A stretch of DNA of 64,000 nucleotides from JAJEFO01 sp965214325 (GCA_965214325.1 CBDCBG010000006.1:1240001-1304000), one strand, 5' to 3'; counted from the stretch's first letter, positions 17,970 to 27,609 are shown. Notes: generated from the sequence alone by a model not told the origin. Made by a program: numbers and translations.

Positions 17970-18636
17970 CGTGCTGACGTTGCGGGAAGTCGAAAAAGCG
18001 TACAATGCGGGCAAGTCGAATGCGTTGACCGTGCTCGATGGCGCCGATCTTTCCCTTGCGGCGGGCGAGGTCGTGGCCCTCGTGGCGCCCTCCGGTGCAG
18101 GCAAGTCCACGCTGCTTCATGTTGCCGGACTTCTCGATTCCTGCGACGCCGGAACCGTTGCCGTTGACGGTGCCGACATGACTCGGGCAGGCGATGCCGC
18201 GCGCACGGCTGCAAGGCGACAGGACATCGGCTTTGTCTACCAGTTTCACCATCTCCTGCCCGAGTTCTCGGCACTCGAAAACGTCGTCCTGCCACAACTC
18301 GCGAATGCAGTGCCCGCGGCGGACGCAAGGGCGCGCGCCGAGGAGTTGCTCACCCGAGTGGGGCTGGGCGAACGCATCGGGCACCGGCCGGCCGCGCTGT
18401 CAGGCGGCGAGCAGCAGCGCGTAGCCTTCTGTCGCGCCCTGGCGAACGGCCCCAAGGTGCTGCTGGCCGACGAGCCGACGGGAAACCTCGATCCGGCAAC
18501 GTCGCAAGACGTGTTCGCGGCACTCATGGAAATGGTGAGGGGCACCGGTCTGGCGGCAGTCGTCGCGACTCACAACAGGGAACTTGCGTCGATCATGGAC
18601 CGGATCGTGCGACTGGAGGGCGGGAAGCTCCGCTGA
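17962..18636 (+). CDS. lolD: Lipoprotein-releasing ABC transporter ATP-binding protein LolD
   Basis: ATPase partner of LolC, 224 residues. Walker A APSGAGKSTL, signature LSGGEQQRVAFCRAL and Walker B VLLADEPTGNLDP are all present. Overlap with lolC shows translational coupling. A perfect 8-bp hairpin lies 20 bases after the stop and probably ends the transcript. Confidence 0.95.
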   Translation: MSDVLTLREVEKAYNAGKSNALTVLDGADLSLAAGEVVALVAPSGAGKSTLLHVAGLLDSCDAGTVAVDGADMTRAGDAARTAARRQDIGFVYQFHHLLPEFSALENVVLPQLANAVPAADARARAEELLTRVGLGERIGHRPAALSGGEQQRVAFCRALANGPKVLLADEPTGNLDPATSQDVFAALMEMVRGTGLAAVVATHNRELASIMDRIVRLEGGKLR

Positions 18637-18655
18637 TCCGCAATTTCCTGGACAT

Positions 18656-18676
18656 GCCTGGCGCGCAACGCCAGGC
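18656..18676. terminator. Hairpin between convergent lolD and parE
   Basis: GCCTGGCG, loop CGCAA, CGCCAGGC: a perfect 8-bp stem in the 71-bp gap between two genes that face each other. It lacks a T-run on either side, so efficiency is uncertain, but the symmetric location suggests a bidirectional terminator. Confidence 0.6.
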
Positions 18677-18707
18677 CATGCAGCCACGCTCGCGCCATGG
18701 CTCTCGG

Positions 18708-20666
18708 TCAAACGTCCAGCTCTTCCACAAACCGTGCGTTCTCCTGAATGTACTGGAACCGCAATTCCGGCTTCTTTCCCATCAGGCGCTCGACCAGGTC
18801 CCCGGTCTCTCCCGGCACGTCCTCGTCGGTCGTGACCCGGATCAGCGTGCGCGATGCCGGATCCATCGTGGTTTCCTTCAGGTCCTTGGCGTCCATTTCG
18901 CCCAATCCCTTGAAACGCTGCACGTCGACCTTGCCCTTGCCGCCCAGGCCTTCGGCAAGTACGCGCTCCTTCTCGGCATCGTTGGCCACGTAGGCGCGAT
19001 TGGCTCCCTGGGTCAGGCGATAGAGCGGCGGGCAGGCAAGGTAGAGATGCCCCTTGTCAATCAGCGGCCGCATCTGGGCAAAAAAGAAAGTCATGAGGAG
19101 CGAGGCGATGTGGGCGCCGTCCACATCGGCGTCAGTCATGATGATGACCTTTTCGTAGCGCAGATCATCTACGTCGAAGCGGGTACCCATGTTGCACCCC
19201 AGAGCTTCGCAGAGATCACTGATTTCCTGGTTTCGCGTGAGTTTTGCCGACGCCGCCCCGAGCACGTTCAGGATCTTGCCGCGAAGGGGCAGGAGCGCCT
19301 GGAATTCCCGGTCGCGGGCGGCCTTGGCGGAACCGCCGGCAGAATCGCCCTCAACGAGAAAAATTTCCGTGCCGCTACGGGACTTGGCCGTGCAGTCGGT
19401 CAGCTTGCCCGGAAGGCGGATCTTCCTGGTCGCGCTCTTGCGCGCCGTTTCCTTCTCCTTTCGGCGGCGCATCCGCTCCTCGGCCCGAAGGACAAGGAAA
19501 TCAAGAATGGCCCCTGCGGACTTCGTGTCGGCGGCAAGCCAGTTGTCGAAATGGTCGCGAACCGCGCCCTCGACCATTCTCGCCGCGCCTTCGGTGGCGA
19601 GCCTGTCCTTCGTCTGCCCAACGAACTGCGGCTCGCGGATGAAGATGGACACCAGCGCCACTCCGCCAGTGACCAGATCTTCCCGCGCAATCTGCGAGGA
19701 CTTGCGGTTGCCGACCAGTTCGCCATAGGCGCGAATGCCCTTGAGGATGGCCGCCCAGAACCCCGCCTCGTGCGTGCCGCCCTCCGGCGTTGGCACGGTA
19801 TTGCAATAGCTCTGGATGAACCCGTCTCGGGCCGCCGTCCAGTTGATCGCCCATTCGACCTTGCCAGGCTCCCCGAACTTCTCCTTGAAGTCGACCTGTC
19901 CCGCAAATGGCTGCTCCGCATAGGTGGAGTCACCGTTCAGGCTTTCGGTCAGAAAGTCCGAAAGGCCGCCCGGAAAGCGAAACGTGGCTTCGGAAGGGAT
20001 GCCATCTGCATCGGGCGCGCATTTCCAGCGGATCTCGACGCCGCTGAAGAGATAGGCTTTGGAGCGCGAAATCTTGAAGAGGCGCGCCGGCGATAGCTTG
20101 AGCGATCCGAATATCTCGTGATCGGGATGAAAGGTGACGGTCGTGCCGCGCCGATTGGAGGCGGCGCCCACATTCTCGACGCCGGAGAGCGGGATGCCGC
20201 GCGAGAACTCCTGAGCATAGACCTGCCTGTCTCGCGCGACCTCGACACGAAGCTGGTCGGAGAGCGCGTTCACGACCGAGATGCCGACACCATGCAAGCC
20301 GCCCGACGTCTCGTACGCCTTTCCGGAGAACTTTCCCCCCGAATGCAGTTCACAGAGAATGATCTCCAACGCAGAGCGGTCGGGGAACTTGGGGTGCGGC
20401 TCAACCGGAATGCCGCGACCGTTGTCTCGGACCGTGACCGAGTGATCGTCATGCAGTTCGACCTCGATCCGGCTTGCGTGGCCTGCGACTGCTTCGTCCA
20501 TCGCATTGTCGAGGGCCTCGGCAACCAGGTGGTGCAGCGCACGCTCGTCCGTGCCGCCTATGTACATCCCCGGACGCTTTCGCACCGCTTCGAGGCCCTC
20601 AAGGACCTCGATCGAGGCTGCGTCATAGGTTTCCGCCACAGTCGTTGCGAGAAGGTCGTCGGCCAT
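18708..20666 (-). CDS. parE: DNA topoisomerase IV subunit B
   Basis: ATPase subunit of topoisomerase IV, which separates linked daughter chromosomes with ParC. The GHKL ATP site is seen at EALDNAMDEA and DNGRGIPV, then SGGLHGVGISVVNALS, and the TOPRIM region contains EGDSAGGSAK and MTDADVDGAHI. Length 652 residues and the C-terminal end FQYIQENARFVEELDV are closer to ParE than to GyrB, which is longer. ATG 20666 starts the family homology. Confidence 0.95.
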   Translation of the reverse strand: MADDLLATTVAETYDAASIEVLEGLEAVRKRPGMYIGGTDERALHHLVAEALDNAMDEAVAGHASRIEVELHDDHSVTVRDNGRGIPVEPHPKFPDRSALEIILCELHSGGKFSGKAYETSGGLHGVGISVVNALSDQLRVEVARDRQVYAQEFSRGIPLSGVENVGAASNRRGTTVTFHPDHEIFGSLKLSPARLFKISRSKAYLFSGVEIRWKCAPDADGIPSEATFRFPGGLSDFLTESLNGDSTYAEQPFAGQVDFKEKFGEPGKVEWAINWTAARDGFIQSYCNTVPTPEGGTHEAGFWAAILKGIRAYGELVGNRKSSQIAREDLVTGGVALVSIFIREPQFVGQTKDRLATEGAARMVEGAVRDHFDNWLAADTKSAGAILDFLVLRAEERMRRRKEKETARKSATRKIRLPGKLTDCTAKSRSGTEIFLVEGDSAGGSAKAARDREFQALLPLRGKILNVLGAASAKLTRNQEISDLCEALGCNMGTRFDVDDLRYEKVIIMTDADVDGAHIASLLMTFFFAQMRPLIDKGHLYLACPPLYRLTQGANRAYVANDAEKERVLAEGLGGKGKVDVQRFKGLGEMDAKDLKETTMDPASRTLIRVTTDEDVPGETGDLVERLMGKKPELRFQYIQENARFVEELDV

Positions 20667-21423
20667 GTCCTGCTCTTGTTTTTCTGAAAGATAGCCGTCT
20701 CCGAGTGACTGGGCAATGGGTCCGACCGTCCTAAAGTCCAGTTAGCTGCCCATTGCCGGCGCGCGGCGCGCGAATTGCTTCATGCGCAGACTGAGCTGCG
20801 ATCAGCTTGTCAGCGTCACACCAACCCAGAACGGGTGATCGCATGTCCCGGAATGCGCAAGCCGTTGCTCCTGATGCCCGGTCCCGGACATTCGGCCGGC
20901 GGCTGCCATCCGGCCCTGGAGCGCCTTGCCGCCTCACCGGCACGTGAAGGAAACAGACTGCCTGAGCGTGGAGTGGTCGGGCCGCCTGACATTGACCATG
21001 ATCGACACGTCGCCGTTGTAGCCGCCCAGGCACCTGAACTTGCAGAAATCGGTATCCCCGAAGCTGCTCTTATGAGCCGTCTCCGCAAGCCCGAATCCTG
21101 ATCCTATGTTTCGTGACGCATTTCGGATCTCCCGATCTGTTGGAGCGGTCGGTCAGAACCGCCCTCGTACGTTGACTGGCTGGGGAACCCGGATTCAGTC
21201 CCCCGCCAGCGGGCAAGCAGCCTCTCTTTTTCAAGCAGCCCTTTCCGGAGGCGACCGGAAGCGGCGAAGGTGATCCGGGTGAACGTCGTTTCCCCAGCAC
21301 GCTCAACGGCGCGCTCAACTCTTATACGGTTCGGTTGGCCGGCCCGTGCCGGCCTCGTGACCTTGATCCCACATCCTGTGGTTGCGACGTTCCGGGGGCG
21401 TTGGCCGGCCGGCCGCCAAGGCA
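20667..21423. other. Long intergenic region, no confident gene
   Basis: A 757-bp stretch between the parE start and the antitoxin gene stop. Several overlapping short open frames exist. One minus-strand frame around 20945-21140 ends in a cysteine-containing stretch (DTDFCKFRCLGGYNGDVSI ... VSFTCR) that looks protein-like, but it has no start codon before that segment, so it may be the tail of a decayed gene. The parE promoter should lie near 20670-20760. Confidence 0.35.
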
Positions 21424-21759
21424 TCACGCGATGGCGTCCAGCCCCTTCGACTTCACGAGGGCAAGCAGCTTTGCAGACGGCCCTCCAGGCCGCTTCGCTC
21501 CACGCTCCCACTGGCTCACGAGGCCAGGCGTCACGTTCAGGTAACGCGCAAAAACGGTCTGGCTTGCGGCTTCACTAAGTCGCAGTTCACGGATTTCTTC
21601 CGGAGCCATGGCCGGGATCGGAGTAAGGCAGAGCTCGTCAAACTCGGCCATGGTTTTCCTGGAAATGAGGTCCAGGTCCCTCATGTCCTGGGCCGCCCCG
21701 TGGATCTGTGCCATCACCTCGGACTTGTATTGCTGTCCGGCCTTGTTGCTGTCCGTCAT
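21424..21759 (-). CDS. higA: HTH antitoxin, HigA type
   Basis: A 111-residue protein with a helix-turn-helix in its C-terminal half (LRLSEAASQTVFARYLNVTPG, then VSQWERGAKRPGGPS). It is the DNA-binding antitoxin that neutralises and represses the adjacent toxin gene. ATG 21759 is preferred over a longer start at 21789 because a purine-rich GAGAGGG lies upstream and because the longer form would nearly touch the toxin stop. Gene order toxin then antitoxin, 39 bp apart, is the HigBA arrangement. Confidence 0.82.
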   Translation of the reverse strand: MTDSNKAGQQYKSEVMAQIHGAAQDMRDLDLISRKTMAEFDELCLTPIPAMAPEEIRELRLSEAASQTVFARYLNVTPGLVSQWERGAKRPGGPSAKLLALVKSKGLDAIA

Positions 21760-21798
21760 GTCAGTCACCCTCTCTTTCCTGCATGTCACGTTGGTCGG

Positions 21799-22206
21799 TC
21801 ACGATTTGGCGCCTGCCTGCGTCACGACATCGTCGCCTTCCTTGTGGAGCCGCCTGATTCTGCCGGCGGCAAGCGCCGCCAGGATGTCGTCCTCGGTGAA
21901 TGCGCGAAACTCGACTGCAACCTTTCGCGCCGCCTGCAACTCCGCGTTGTCCATGTTCGCTTTCCGGTTCTTTGCGAAAATGATGAAGAAAAGGATGTCT
22001 CCGTCGTTGCGCAGGCAGAAGACCGTGCGGAACCCGCCGGATCGACCCCGCCCTGTCCTCGCAATGCGCTCCTTGAAAAGACCGCCGCCAAGGTCCGCGG
22101 ACGCGTTGCCGCCCCGCACCCGTTCTCCTGCCTCAATGAATCCGTCCTCTGAAATTCCGAATTTCGCCGCTGCCTTGGAAACCTGTCTGGTCAGGAAGTC
22201 ACGCAA
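21799..22206 (-). CDS. higB: RelE/HigB-type toxin
   Basis: A 135-residue protein with the pattern of the RelE/HigB-like mRNA interferase group: RTGRGRSGGFRTVFCLRND, then GDILFFIIFAKNRKANMD. The group cleaves mRNA on the ribosome. The protein precedes an HTH antitoxin on the same strand. A GCTATAGC palindrome about 35-45 bp upstream (22231-22250) could be an operator or -10 box, but that is weak evidence. Confidence 0.82.
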   Translation of the reverse strand: MRDFLTRQVSKAAAKFGISEDGFIEAGERVRGGNASADLGGGLFKERIARTGRGRSGGFRTVFCLRNDGDILFFIIFAKNRKANMDNAELQAARKVAVEFRAFTEDDILAALAAGRIRRLHKEGDDVVTQAGAKS

Positions 22207-22537
22207 TGGCCGTTTCCTTTCGCGAATTTGGCAACATCAGCTATAGCACTAGGTATTACATCCAGCAAGCGAAGACTTCGGACGTCACACAGGCGACATG
22301 TCTGCAACCAATCCGTCGCGACCCGCGTTGATCCGTCAAACGCGACCTCTTCCATCGGCGCCACGCCCTGCCCTGCTTGGCACCCGGCCGCATCCTCGTG
22401 TCCGAAACGTGGCATCGCCCAGGAGAGCCGGCCTTGCCGATTGCGGGACGGCATGTCCGTCAGTCCGGCCCGGGAATAGCGACGCACGCCAGCGCGTCGG
22501 CCGACGCGGGCTTCGTGGAGCCGGGCGCGGCTTGCCG
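22207..22537. other. Gap between toxin gene and IS6 copy 1
   Basis: 331 bp with no supported gene. It contains the toxin-antitoxin promoter on its left side. The right end stops at the first base of the IS6-type inverted repeat (22538). Confidence 0.4.
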
Positions 22538-23468
22538 GGCTCTGTTGCAAGAATTCGCCGGAGTTGCCGGGGGTTTGGCCTGGTTCCGTCCTTCTTCAAG
22601 ATCCTTGCTGGATCGCGATCTTTTCAAGCTCCGCTCCATGCCGCGGCATAGACTCGCTCGACATCTCCGGCCCGATCCCGAAGGCACGTTCGACAATGCG
22701 CACTTCGCCCCTGATCCCTGGCTGAAGCTGGAAGGCCTTGGCCCGCTTCTTCCGGAGGGCGCGCATGACCCCGGAGCCCTTGATCGTGGCGCAGGCGGTC
22801 TTCATTGACTTGAAGCCAAGGGTCGGCTTGATCGGGCGCTTGAGCTTGCCATGGTCGGCCTCGACGACGTTGTTGAGCTACTTCACCTGCCCGAGTTCGG
22901 TCTCGGGGGGACACTTGCCGGCCTGCTTCGACTCCCGGATGGCCTGGCCGTGGCATCCCGCCTTGCCGGCGTTGATAACGACGGGCCTCTCCTTGCACCC
23001 GCGCAGCGCCTTGCCCAGGAACCGCTTGGCGGCATTGGCATTGCGGGTCTGCGACAGGAGGAAGTCGATGGTGTCGCCACGGCCGTCGACCGCGCGTTAC
23101 AGATACGCCCGTTTCCCTCTGACCTTGATGCAGGTCTCGTCCACGCGCCAGGACCGGGCAAGACTGCGCGGCCGGTACTGCCGGCGCAGCCGCTTTTCAG
23201 TCTCGGGCGCGCAGGCCTGAACCCGTCTGCAGGTCGAGGCGTGGTCCGCGACTGCGCCGCGCTCCTCCGGCACTTCTGCAAGATCGCGGCAGCTGGTCCC
23301 GCATCGGCAATGCCACCGCACGGCCCACAGGATGATCTCGTCCCGGAAATGTCGCCATTTGAAATCGCGGGTCACGGGAGAGCCTCCAAAAGCGCAGCCT
23401 GTCAGAGGCTGCCATCTGCCGCCGCCTCGCTCACAAGGACAGCTGGGAGCGGTTCTTGCAACAGGGCC
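22538..23468 (-). mobile_element. IS6-family element, copy 1 (inactive)
   Basis: Terminal inverted repeats: GGCTCTGTTGCAA at 22538-22550 and TTGCAACAGGGCC at 23456-23468, the end sequence typical of the IS6/IS26 family. It holds one transposase gene on the minus strand with two stop codons. I see no 8-bp target duplication around it (left GCTTGCCG, right CTCCTGCT). It is inverted relative to copy 2 at 28681-32556. Confidence 0.82.
22596..23375 (-). pseudogene. IS6-family transposase with two nonsense codons
   Basis: Reads in one frame from GTG 23375 (TRDFKWRHFRDEIILWAVRW) to the end KIAIQQGS at 22596. Stops occur after GKRAYL (at 23097-23099) and after LGQVK (near 22873). In copy 2 both places are tyrosine codons, so each is a single-base TAC to TAA/TAG change. 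The second catalytic aspartate of the DDE triad, normally in an INTDKA motif, is glycine here (INAGKAGC). The gene is dead. Confidence 0.85.
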
Positions 23469-24027
23469 CTCCTGCTTCGTGCAGGAACATAACATGAACG
23501 CATACGTTTTGTAAACTGAGCCTTTCGAAAAAACTGCGTTGCAGCGAATGTCGGCTTCCGAGCATACCATACACGCGAAATCATCAACGTTGCAATTCCG
23601 ACGCTAAGAGGCTATGTAACGAGTACTAAAGTTGTGGTGTTCTGTCGCACAGGCGCATCGCTCTGCCAGAGCGGATCACAATTTCTGACGCGAAAATTCA
23701 TATTTCACGTCCCGTAGCAGGGATCTGATGTGAGGAAAGGTTGTTGGTGCGATCACCACGACCACATCGCTTGTGACGTTTGGTCGTCCGTTTGTGATGG
23801 CCTACATCAAGGGTGAATTACCGCCAAGAAACGGCGTGTTCTTTGCACAAGATGAGCTTTCGCAAAGCTGAAGCTTACAGCCCCGTTGGGCGCACAATGC
23901 ATGTGTTGGCCGAATGGGACACCGGCGCAGTCAATCACCGAGACCTAATAATGGCCCTGCCGGAAGAACAGACCAGAGAGAAACCACAAAAATAGTGCGG
24001 CGGCGCTTTCTCCGTCAAAGGAAAAAA
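23469..24027. other. Non-coding left part of the IS6-flanked segment
   Basis: 559 bp, AT-richer than its surroundings. A small stem-loop (TCCTGC-TTCGT-GCAGGA, 23470-23486) abuts the IS end. A GTG-started frame of 60 codons at 23813-23995 (TMHVLAEWDTGAVNHRDLIM inside) may be a small gene but has only a poor ribosome site. Otherwise nothing was recognised. Confidence 0.4.
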
Positions 24028-24381
24028 ATGACTTTACCAGAATGGACGAAACCGGGTGCCTACGGTGCCGTGGGCGGTGCGATTGTTGCAAGTGTTCTTG
24101 GATTTACGTGGGGCGGATGGACAACCGCTGGCAACGCGCAGGATAAGGCGCAAGCCTTTGCAACGGAAAAAGTGACCATGGCGATGGTCCCGGTTTGTTT
24201 GAATGCCTCTGCGGCGGATCCGGAACGCGCCGCAAAGCTGGCAACCCTTCAGGACACGTCTTCTTTCAATCGCCGCAAAGCCATGATGGATACGGGATGG
24301 GCGACGTTCCCAGGCTCCGAAAATCCAAACCGCGATCTCGCGGTTGCATGTATCGAGGGGCTTGAACTGGATGGATCATAG
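24028..24381 (+). CDS. Small membrane-anchored protein of unknown function
   Basis: 117 residues from ATG 24028, with AAAGGAAAAAA as ribosome site. One transmembrane segment near the N-terminus (GAVGGAIVASVLGFTWGGW) and a soluble part ending DTGWATFPGSENPNRDLAVA. Proteins of this layout occur as hypothetical proteins in Rhodobacteraceae, from general recall rather than a search. Its last 38 codons overlap a longer upstream extension of the next frame, but that extension is probably not translated. Confidence 0.7.
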   Translation: MTLPEWTKPGAYGAVGGAIVASVLGFTWGGWTTAGNAQDKAQAFATEKVTMAMVPVCLNASAADPERAAKLATLQDTSSFNRRKAMMDTGWATFPGSENPNRDLAVACIEGLELDGS

Positions 24382-24448
24382 GCCGGAGCTGCGGACTGAG
24401 CCCCAATCTCCAAGCAAGGCGCGCGTGGTAATCGACACCCAAGCGGTC

Positions 24449-25207
24449 ATGCGGCTGCTTGCAGGGTCAATTTGTGCTCTATTGCTGGCGACATTGCCCG
24501 CGTACGCACAAACGACATCACAGCCAATACCGCAGAATGCCAGCGTCAAAAGCTATGGCGACGGGTGGGAATGTAACATTGGATTCCGTCTCAATCGAGA
24601 TGTTTGCGCGGCTATTGTTGTTCCTCAAAACGCGCATGAGACCAAACGCAGATATGGTTCCGGATGGGAATGCCTGCATGGTTTTAGCAAGAGCGAAGAG
24701 ACTGCATGCGTTGCAGTATTTGTCCCTGAGGGTGGATACCTGGACCCATCAGGCAAACGGTGGCACTGTCTGCGGGGTTTTGCTAAAGTCGGCGACGCCT
24801 GTCAGAAGATCGTCTTGCCCGCGAACGCCTATCTGGCCGACTCATTCGATGGATCGAAATGGGTTTGTAGTCGCGGCTATGAAGCCAAAGACGACGGTTG
24901 CGCCGCCATTGCAGTCCCCGCGAACGCATATCTGAACACATCAGGTTATGGGCAGCCCTGGACATGTGAGCGGGGCTTCTTTCAACAGGATGGCCTGTGC
25001 GAAGCCGTTGTGATCCCTGCAAATGCGTTTTTCGACGATGCAACCTATGGCTCGGGGTGGAAGTGTGAGCGTGGGTATGCTGCCGCCGGCCAGGCATGCG
25101 AATTGATAGAAATTCCGGCAAACGCCCATCTGGACAGGTCCGGAAACCGCTGGGAATGCCACAGAAACTACCAGAAGTCGAAGGGCCAATGCGTTCTCAA
25201 TAACTAA
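24449..25207 (+). CDS. Secreted protein of seven two-cysteine repeats
   Basis: 252 residues from ATG 24449, chosen because a signal peptide begins there (MRLLAGSICALLLATLPAYA). The mature part is seven repeats of 31-34 residues with the pattern P-x-N-A-x(5-9)-G-x-x-W-x-C-x-x-G-[FY]-x(5-7)-C-x-x-[IV]. Examples: VPANAYLNTSGYGQPWTCER and IPANAFFDDATYGSGWKCER. Fourteen cysteines in pairs suggest one disulfide per repeat and a periplasmic or extracellular place. I do not recognise the fold and assign no function. The frame continues open to 24344 without signal character. Confidence 0.72.
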   Translation: MRLLAGSICALLLATLPAYAQTTSQPIPQNASVKSYGDGWECNIGFRLNRDVCAAIVVPQNAHETKRRYGSGWECLHGFSKSEETACVAVFVPEGGYLDPSGKRWHCLRGFAKVGDACQKIVLPANAYLADSFDGSKWVCSRGYEAKDDGCAAIAVPANAYLNTSGYGQPWTCERGFFQQDGLCEAVVIPANAFFDDATYGSGWKCERGYAAAGQACELIEIPANAHLDRSGNRWECHRNYQKSKGQCVLNN

Positions 25208-25291
25208 GCAGAAAAAGCCGCAAATCCATCTTCAACACGCACAGGTGAAGACAGTGATGTCTTCTGCGCCGATCATCAAAAAGGAACCAAA

Positions 25292-26491
25292 ATGGAAACC
25301 GAACTAAGAACCATCGACACCATCCGCCGTCCCGTCAGAGGTGCACAAGGGCCCCCGAGGGCCCGGAAACAACCCACACACGCGACTTCAAACAGCCAAG
25401 TCGCTCTGCCACCATCGGCCATCGTCTATTGCGAGGGCAACTTTGCCAAAATCGACGGCAAGACTGCAAACGGTCTCGTGCGTCACTCCGAGGCCTATCG
25501 CATCCGTTCCGTCATCGACAGCACCCAAGGCGGTCGGAACAGTGGGTTTGTTCTCGATGATGTGATGAACGACATACCGATCTTTGGTCAGCTGGAGGCC
25601 GCTGTCGCTCATGAAGCTGTCATTCCCGATACGCTGATTTATGGGATGGCCCCCTCATCCGGGCGGCTTTCACCAGCGGATCGCGGCGTTGTTCTGGAAG
25701 CGATAAAGCTTGGCATGAGCATCGTGAGTGGGTTGCATGAACACCTAAGCGATGACCCTGAAATAGCCAACGCCGCATCCAAACGGAATGTCACCATCCG
25801 CGACATCCGCAAACCCAAGCTCAGTAAGGACATGCGGCTGTTCGATGGTAGTGTCAGTGGGGTCAAAGCTCTGCGTATTGCAATTCTCGGGACTGACTGC
25901 GCCATTGGAAAGCGGACAACAGCGACCGTCTTGGCGCGTGCGTTGAACGCCAAAGGCATCAAGACGGTTCTTGTCGGCACGGGTCAGACCAGTTTGATGC
26001 AGGGCGCGAAATACGGTGTTGCAATGGACGCCGTGCCGCCCCAGTTCGGATGTGGTGAGCTTGAAGGTGCGATTGTTGCCGCTTCAGAGGCAGAACAACC
26101 CGATGTTGTCTTGATCGAAGGTCAAGGCGCTCTGAGCCATCCAGCGTTTTGCACATCCGCATTTATTCTGCGCGGCAGTCAACCGGATGCCATAATCCTC
26201 CAGCATGCCCCCAAACGCCCCCATCGCTGCGATTTCCCCAGAATGCCAATGCCCACTCCGGAAAGCGAAATTGTCCTTATCGAGGCGTTTGCCGACACCA
26301 AGGTCATCGGGGTCACACTCAATCACGAAGGAATGACCGACGCCGAAATCACCCGCACCATCGAAGCGCAATCACACAAACTTGGCTTGCCTGTGACTGA
26401 TGCGCTCAGCCGACCGGCAGCACATTTGCTCGATATGGTCGTTGCCGCTTTTCCTGGCTTGAAGCAAGGGTCGCCGATGGCCGCCACATGA
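25292..26491 (+). CDS. DUF1611 family protein
   Basis: 399 residues from ATG 25292 (AAGGAACC upstream). The family features are an N-terminal Rossmann-like part (SAIVYCEGNFAKIDGKTANG) and a P-loop-like nucleotide site LGTDCAIGKRTTATVLARAL, followed by VLVGTGQTSLMQGAKYG and LIEGQGALSHPAF. DUF1611 proteins are found beside racemase or epimerase genes; a member called DgcN has been tied to D-glutamate use in marine bacteria. The stop overlaps the next start by four bases (ATGA), so the two enzymes are probably made and act together. Substrate is not readable from the sequence. Confidence 0.85.
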   Translation: METELRTIDTIRRPVRGAQGPPRARKQPTHATSNSQVALPPSAIVYCEGNFAKIDGKTANGLVRHSEAYRIRSVIDSTQGGRNSGFVLDDVMNDIPIFGQLEAAVAHEAVIPDTLIYGMAPSSGRLSPADRGVVLEAIKLGMSIVSGLHEHLSDDPEIANAASKRNVTIRDIRKPKLSKDMRLFDGSVSGVKALRIAILGTDCAIGKRTTATVLARALNAKGIKTVLVGTGQTSLMQGAKYGVAMDAVPPQFGCGELEGAIVAASEAEQPDVVLIEGQGALSHPAFCTSAFILRGSQPDAIILQHAPKRPHRCDFPRMPMPTPESEIVLIEAFADTKVIGVTLNHEGMTDAEITRTIEAQSHKLGLPVTDALSRPAAHLLDMVVAAFPGLKQGSPMAAT

Positions 26492-27609
26492 GTTGCCCTC
26501 GCATAGAAGTCGATCTGAGCAAAATCCATCACAACACACAGATGGTTGCGCGAGGTCTGAACAGGCGCGGTATCGGTGTCACCGGCGTGACCAAGGCTGT
26601 TTGCGGGCATCCTGCCATCGCCCATGCCATGCTGGACGGAGGTGCCGCAGGGCTTGCAGACGCGCGTCTCAGCAATGTGGTGAGGTTACGCAAAGCGGGC
26701 ATGACATGCCCGGTCGCGTTGATCCGGACGCCGATGTTGAGCCAGGTCGATCAGATCGTCCAATTCTGTGACGCGAGCTACAACACGGAGATTGTTGTCA
26801 TTGCAGCCTTGGCGGCTGCCGCCATGCGCGAAGACACGGTTCACGGCATCATCCTGATGGTCGAGATGGGGGATCAGCGCGAAGGGATATTGCCCGAGCA
26901 CCTGACTGCAATTGCGCAGCAAGTCGTGGAAATGCCTGGTGTCGCGTTGAAAGGCATCGGTGCAAGCTTTGCATGCTTCAGTGGCCTGGCACCCAATGCG
27001 TCCCAAATGCTGGCTCTTTCCAACATTGCGACTGACATTGAAGGGCTGTGCGGCGCCGTCGTTCCAACCGTGTCTGGCGGCAACTCAGCAAACCTGCCTT
27101 GGGCGCTGTCAGAGCAATCTACTGGCCGCATCAACGATCTCAGGCTGGGAGAGGCAATACTTCTGGGCGTTGATCCGCTGTCCGGAGATCGAATAGGCGA
27201 GATGCACACCGATGCCTTTACGCTTGTCGCAGAAGTTATCGAGACGGGCAAAAAGCCTGCGGCTACGCCTGTCGCCTTTGCCAATCCAGCCTTGGCAAAA
27301 CTTCGCATTGTTTCAGGCGCTGATGAGATCACGCGTCTTATCCTCGCCATAGGGCGTCAAGACACGGAAATTTCAGGGCTTTCAATGCCTGTTGGAAGTA
27401 CGTTGATCGGTGCGACCAGCGATCATCTTGTCATTGAAACCAATCAGTCAACGCTGAGATTGGGCTCCGAAATGAGATTCCAAATGAACTACAAGGCGTT
27501 GATGCATGCAATGGCCGCACCCGACATCGCAACAAAGCTACACGATGACAGTTCATCAAGACAGTTCCGGCACACCCAAGGCAAGGCCGAACATCTGACG
27601 CTGGTTTGA
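26488..27609 (+). CDS. Alanine/ornithine-racemase-like PLP enzyme
   Basis: 373 residues, fold-type III PLP enzyme of the alanine racemase N-terminal family. The start CPRIEVDLSKIHHNTQMV and the lysine region GVTGVTKAVCGHP match the group that includes ornithine racemase and YhfX, rather than the biosynthetic Alr at 5831, which has VVKADAYGIG. Further landmarks are ILMVEMGDQREGI and PTVSGGNSANLPW. With the coupled DUF1611 protein it probably converts a D- or L-amino acid or an N-acyl derivative. That is inferred from gene pairing. Confidence 0.85.
   Translation: MSCPRIEVDLSKIHHNTQMVARGLNRRGIGVTGVTKAVCGHPAIAHAMLDGGAAGLADARLSNVVRLRKAGMTCPVALIRTPMLSQVDQIVQFCDASYNTEIVVIAALAAAAMREDTVHGIILMVEMGDQREGILPEHLTAIAQQVVEMPGVALKGIGASFACFSGLAPNASQMLALSNIATDIEGLCGAVVPTVSGGNSANLPWALSEQSTGRINDLRLGEAILLGVDPLSGDRIGEMHTDAFTLVAEVIETGKKPAATPVAFANPALAKLRIVSGADEITRLILAIGRQDTEISGLSMPVGSTLIGATSDHLVIETNQSTLRLGSEMRFQMNYKALMHAMAAPDIATKLHDDSSSRQFRHTQGKAEHLTLV

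Noticed and set aside
18654..20096. 480-codon plus-strand frame opposite parE
   Set aside because: Antisense shadow; parE on the minus strand has all family motifs.
22530..22545. Target-site duplication of IS6 copies
   Set aside because: The 8-mers on both sides of each copy and of the whole composite differ, so no duplication can be claimed.
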